Source: Dermatemys mawii (lineage: Eukaryota > Chordata > Testudines > Dermatemydidae). From it: a DNA stretch of 64,000 nt. The translations under genes and the position numbers were made by a program. The stretch is from assembly GCA_007922305.1 (NCBI GenBank), contig ML677386.1, positions 11,823,830 to 11,887,829 of the forward strand, in the 5' to 3' direction. Position 1 is the stretch's first letter. The number at the start of each line of letters is the position of its first letter. The notes beneath the pieces are model-generated. The model was not told where the DNA came from and did not search any database. It saw only the letters and a list, made by a program, of their open reading frames with translations. This document shows, piece after piece, positions 48,032-64,000 of this stretch.

Positions 48032-48475
48032 CAGTGGAGTCACATCATATGTACATTTAACTTGCACAAATTCAACTGCACATGCTCAGCCCAAAAACCA
48101 AAAAAAAAAATAACAATTTTAATAGTGCGGGCTGGCGGCTCAGCCCGCTGATGGCCTGTGGTTCTGTTCACCCAGGCTGGTAGGAGGCTGAGCGGGGTTG
48201 GAGGCTGGGACCCCGACTAGCAAGAGGCCGGCAACCGGAATCCCAGACCATCAGCAGGATGAGCGGGGCTGGCGGCTGGGACGGGTTCCGTCCGCCAGTT
48301 CCTGCCAGCCAGGATCCCAGTTGCTGGCCCCACTCAGCCCGCTGCCAACCTGTGGTTCCGTTCACCCAAGCCGACAGGAGGCTGAGCGTGGCCGGTGGCC
48401 GGGACCCCAGACCAGCAGCGGGTCCTGCTGCCAGCCTGGGTTCCATTCATTCAGCCAGCAGAGGGGCTCTCTACC
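48032..48475. repeat. Tigger-like left end plus GC-rich tandem repeat
   Basis: After a TA, the segment starts cagtggagtcacatcatatgtac, then reaches a GC-rich array. A block starting cagcccgctg at 48141 recurs at 48335 with 'gttccgttcaccca…ggaggctgagcg…gggacccc', and a partial third copy starts near 48427. No matching right end was found. Confidence 0.55.
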
Positions 48476-49084
48476 CTTCTGTTTAATAAGAGTCTGGCTT
48501 AGCATATTTTGTAAAAATGTTGAAAGCCTGTGACCAGAAAGAGGCAACTAAATGCAATGCCCAGAACAACCCAATACTTATAGGAGTTTACCAGGTCTTG
48601 GAGTGGCTGATCAGACTGTATGGTGGGCCTGTGTTTCTCAGCCAGCAGTGAGACTACATCAGAAGTTTCATTTTCTCTCATTGTTGTTCTTTCCTCTCCC
48701 CTCTTGTGTGTGTTTTCCTTTGTTTTCTTAGGAAATGGGCTAGGTCTTTACCATCTTTGATACCATCTAAGACAGTCAAACAAGGGTTTTTTTCATTTTA
48801 AAAACTCTCTCCAGCTAAAGGGAAAGGGCACAAGGGATGCTGTTAAAAAGAAAGTCTTACTACTTACTTAATACCTTACATTTCAAAGTCTTAACTGTTT
48901 TCCCTTCCTTTCTGTATCTTTAATAAAAGGGTTAAAGGATTTTTAATGGTATTAAGCAGGCTGAGATCACTTTATCCTGAACCTTATTTAAAACCGTTTA
49001 ATGTTCGACGATGACTGGGTTATGCTAACGCCTTTGGCTCATCTAAATCACTACAACAGAAAGCAGTGCACAAGGTCAGAGGCA

Positions 49085-49170
49085 GAAACTTAAGTGGATA
49101 CAGGGGTCAGTGAAAGTTTTGTGGATCACATTGCCTAAATCTGAGGTTCAGGTGCCTAAGTACCTTTGTG
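49085..49170. repeat. 3' fragment of the composite repeat
   Basis: The segment 'ttgtggatcacattgcctaaatctgaggttcaggtgcctaagtacctttgtggat' aligns with the ends of the copies at 20.7 and 47.3 kb. Confidence 0.55.
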
Positions 49171-50789
49171 GATAAGAGCCTGAGCAACTTCCATGCAACA
49201 CTGATAGCAATAGAAAAGTGGACTGCTCTCATGGAGTCTTTGGCACTTCCCTTTATCTGGGTAAAATCTCTGAATAGGGTAGTGTGTTTTTTTTAATATT
49301 TGCTCCCTATTATTGTGGTTTTTACAGTTAAATTCTTTTAGGGGGTTTGTGTGTTGTGTTGGTTGAGGTTTTGGGGGATAGATGGAGGTGTCAGTTATTG
49401 GAATGTTACCAACAGGTGTGATAAATTCTCCAAAGTGATGAGGTCTTTACTTTAAGATGGGATGTCTTTTTAAAAGGTGTGTGCTAGTTCAATCGGCAGT
49501 TATAACACTTGCTGTAGGAATAACCAAGTGAAATGCTATGGCCTTTGTTTATGCATGAGGTCAGACTATAGATGAATATAATGGTTCCTTCTAGCATTAC
49601 TCTATTTATCTGATAGTCTATATTTTGTAATATCTTCTGATTCTTCTCTTTGTGACATACTGTAGCTTCCTCCATCACAGCAGCTTTCATGATGTCAGGG
49701 CTCCTAGAGTTAATTCACTGTGTAACTTCCATCTGTCTGAAGCACGATATTTCATTTATCTGCAAGTTCTAAGGTTACACATTCAGGTTTACAATGCACT
49801 GTAGCTCTTGAAATCAGCTCCTTGACAATAGCTAACGTATGTAACTAAACTGTATTTTTTTTGCCAACCATATCTTACAATCTTTATTATATTAGACCAG
49901 AATCTTTGAGTATGTGTATATGTTAAAGTACCTATATTAGATGCCATTCACAGACAAAACTTTGACTTCTCATGTAATTAATTTTAAATGGTTCAATGCA
50001 TGTAATACTCCACTTAAGTTACATAACAGAAATATTTGCAAATATTAGTATTAATGGATTTCTTCCCCTTTCATATACGGAAAGAATTCAGTCTACCTAA
50101 TGATACATCTTGTTTCTGCTCTCCTCCACTACATGTATAAGGTTTAATGTAAGCTTTATAAATGCTTATATGAGCTAATGACCACATCAGTCTCCATTTT
50201 TAACATACACATTGATTTTATATTGCTGTTTGTCCGGTTATAAGTTTAAATTTGTTACTTGTATATGCCAGCATAATTAATTCGTCAAATTGTATTTCTT
50301 CACTGTGAATAATCCCTTTTCTTGAATCATGAAGTTGAATTTGTGATACTTATTAGCAGCCCTAGTGACTGAAATAATCATGAGTTATCTGGGTTTCTAG
50401 ATCTTGTTTGTCCCACAGAGGGTTTGTAATCAGCACTGTGTTGGTTAATTACAAATATTTAAGTACCTTAAACCAAAAGCTGGCTGCAAGCTTTAGTCTT
50501 ATTGCAAATGGCTGCACCTGTTCTGGCTGTGTCAGCACACTGGTATATTATGGAACCAGGGTTTGTGCTAGCTTCCTGGGGGCCACTCAGCTCAGCCCAA
50601 CCTCTCCCGGTAATGCTGGAATAGCTCTATTTTGTCCAAAGTGGATCAATCATTTCACCTGAGACCATTTTTTTCCTTTAGTCTATTGCAGCCTGTCCAG
50701 AAGGGTGGAACCAACCAGTGCTGGGAGGGAGGCAGTGGGAAGAACATGAACACCCCAGGCTCTGGGCACGACTAAGCCTGTGACTGCCA

Positions 50790-50932
50790 GCTCCAGGTTT
50801 GGATCATTAGGTAACTGCCCTGTTCTGTTCATCCCTTCTGAAGCATCTGGCACTGATCACTGGCAGAAGAGAAGCTACTGGGCTAGATGGGCCACTGGTC
50901 TGACCCAGCAGGGCCGCTCTTATGTTCTTGTA
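50790..50932 (+). mobile_element. CR1 LINE 3' end, next to the MTR promoter
   Basis: It reads 'ctgttctgttcatcccttctgaagcatctggcactg…ctgggctagatgggccactggtctgacccagcagggccgctcttatgttcttg', a typical turtle CR1 tail. It lies about 100 bp upstream of the CpG-rich MTR promoter. Confidence 0.8.
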
Positions 50933-51173
50933 CTTGCCCCCGACCCTGCGGGGCTCATGCAGGGCTATGGAGCTGGGTCTGGGACAGGGTAAAAGGGGAA
51001 TCAGTTCACGGTACTGTCTGGCGTTTCGAGGTGGATCCCTCCTTAGGCCCAGGCCAGGTGCTCTGAGACCCCGGCACTTGCCGGCTCAGCCCGCACTGAG
51101 GCGCTCTCGCCGCCGCAGAGCGTCAACCCCCCACGCCTCCCCCACTCGCAGCCGCCGGGCCCCGTTGCTGTGT

Positions 51174-51179
51174 CACGTG
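51174..51179. promoter_or_regulatory. MTR: E-box CACGTG
   Basis: A perfect palindromic E-box in the context TGTCACGTGC lies about 95 bp before the MTR start codon, the type bound by USF or MITF/TFE factors. Occupancy is inference. Confidence 0.5.
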
Positions 51180-51267
51180 CTTGGGGAGGCCCAAGTGGCG
51201 CTTCCCCGCCCCGCCGCGCCGCTGCCGGAGGAGCAGGAGGAGGAGCGGACTGTCCTGCGGCTGCGGC

Positions 51268-64000
<12,733 letters not shown>

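Larger units (their letters stand above)
40333..50990. other. ACTN2-MTR intergenic spacer
   Basis: This 10.7-kb spacer has no conserved gene that I can see. Its open frames fall in repeats or are short. Contents in order: MIR (40526-40690), CR1 (41226-42440), CR1 3' end (42935-43016), sauropsid-type repeat (43845-43935), hAT MITE (44385-44709), MIR (44884-45170), palindrome (45776-45858), probable solo LTR (45877-46439), composite tRNA-like repeat (46565-47353), Tigger end with GC-rich tandem repeat (48032-48475), a 3' fragment of the composite repeat (49085-49170), an apparently unique AT-rich stretch (49.2-50.7 kb) and a CR1 3' end (50790-50932). Confidence 0.75.

Noticed and set aside
51067..51267. 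Open frame upstream of and in frame with the MTR start, suggesting an Arg-rich N-terminal extension
   Set aside because: There is a stop at 51064 and no in-frame ATG before 51268; the extension would need a TTG start. The ATG at 51268 gives the expected MSPA start and exon length.

Overview
The window is vertebrate nuclear DNA, most likely from a turtle. The clues are large AT-rich introns, many CR1 LINE fragments with the turtle/archosaur-type 3' end (…CTTATGTTCTTA), MIR/CORE-SINE copies, hAT, Tigger and Harbinger-like MITEs, and two copies of an interspersed motif I recognise as very abundant in turtle genomes (gcataagctttcg…cccacttcatc). Assignment to Testudines is inferred from repeat content, not from an alignment.

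Two conserved genes lie head to tail on the + strand, in the same order and orientation as in mammals. ACTN2 (alpha-actinin-2, the sarcomeric Z-disc actin crosslinker) occupies the left end to about 40.3 kb. Coding exons 7-21 are present; exons 1-6 lie upstream of the window. The exons encode residues 206-894 in human numbering, with a terminal stop at 39090-39092. They cover the end of the second calponin-homology domain, four spectrin repeats and the degenerate EF-hand pair. Exon 8 is present as two diverged 86-bp copies, a mutually exclusive pair. Intron 16 appears to use a GC-AG splice pair.

From about 40.3 to 51.0 kb is an intergenic, repeat-rich spacer: MIR, a CR1 copy with a long open reverse-transcriptase frame, hAT MITEs, a probable solo LTR, a composite repeat with three tRNA-like modules, and a GC-rich tandem repeat. 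At about 51.0-51.5 kb a CpG-rich promoter starts MTR (cobalamin-dependent methionine synthase). MTR exons 1-8 (residues 1-254) lie between 51268 and 59807 and encode most of the N-terminal homocysteine-binding barrel, stopping just before the first zinc-ligand cysteine. The window ends in MTR intron 8, inside another CR1 copy.

I find no complete novel gene system. The two genes are not functionally linked. The points most worth a second look are the exon-8 pair with a solo LTR and a Tigger element between its members, the GC-AG intron, the composite tRNA-like repeat present twice, and several families of short palindromic repeats sharing a CATTGACTTCAATGG-like centre.
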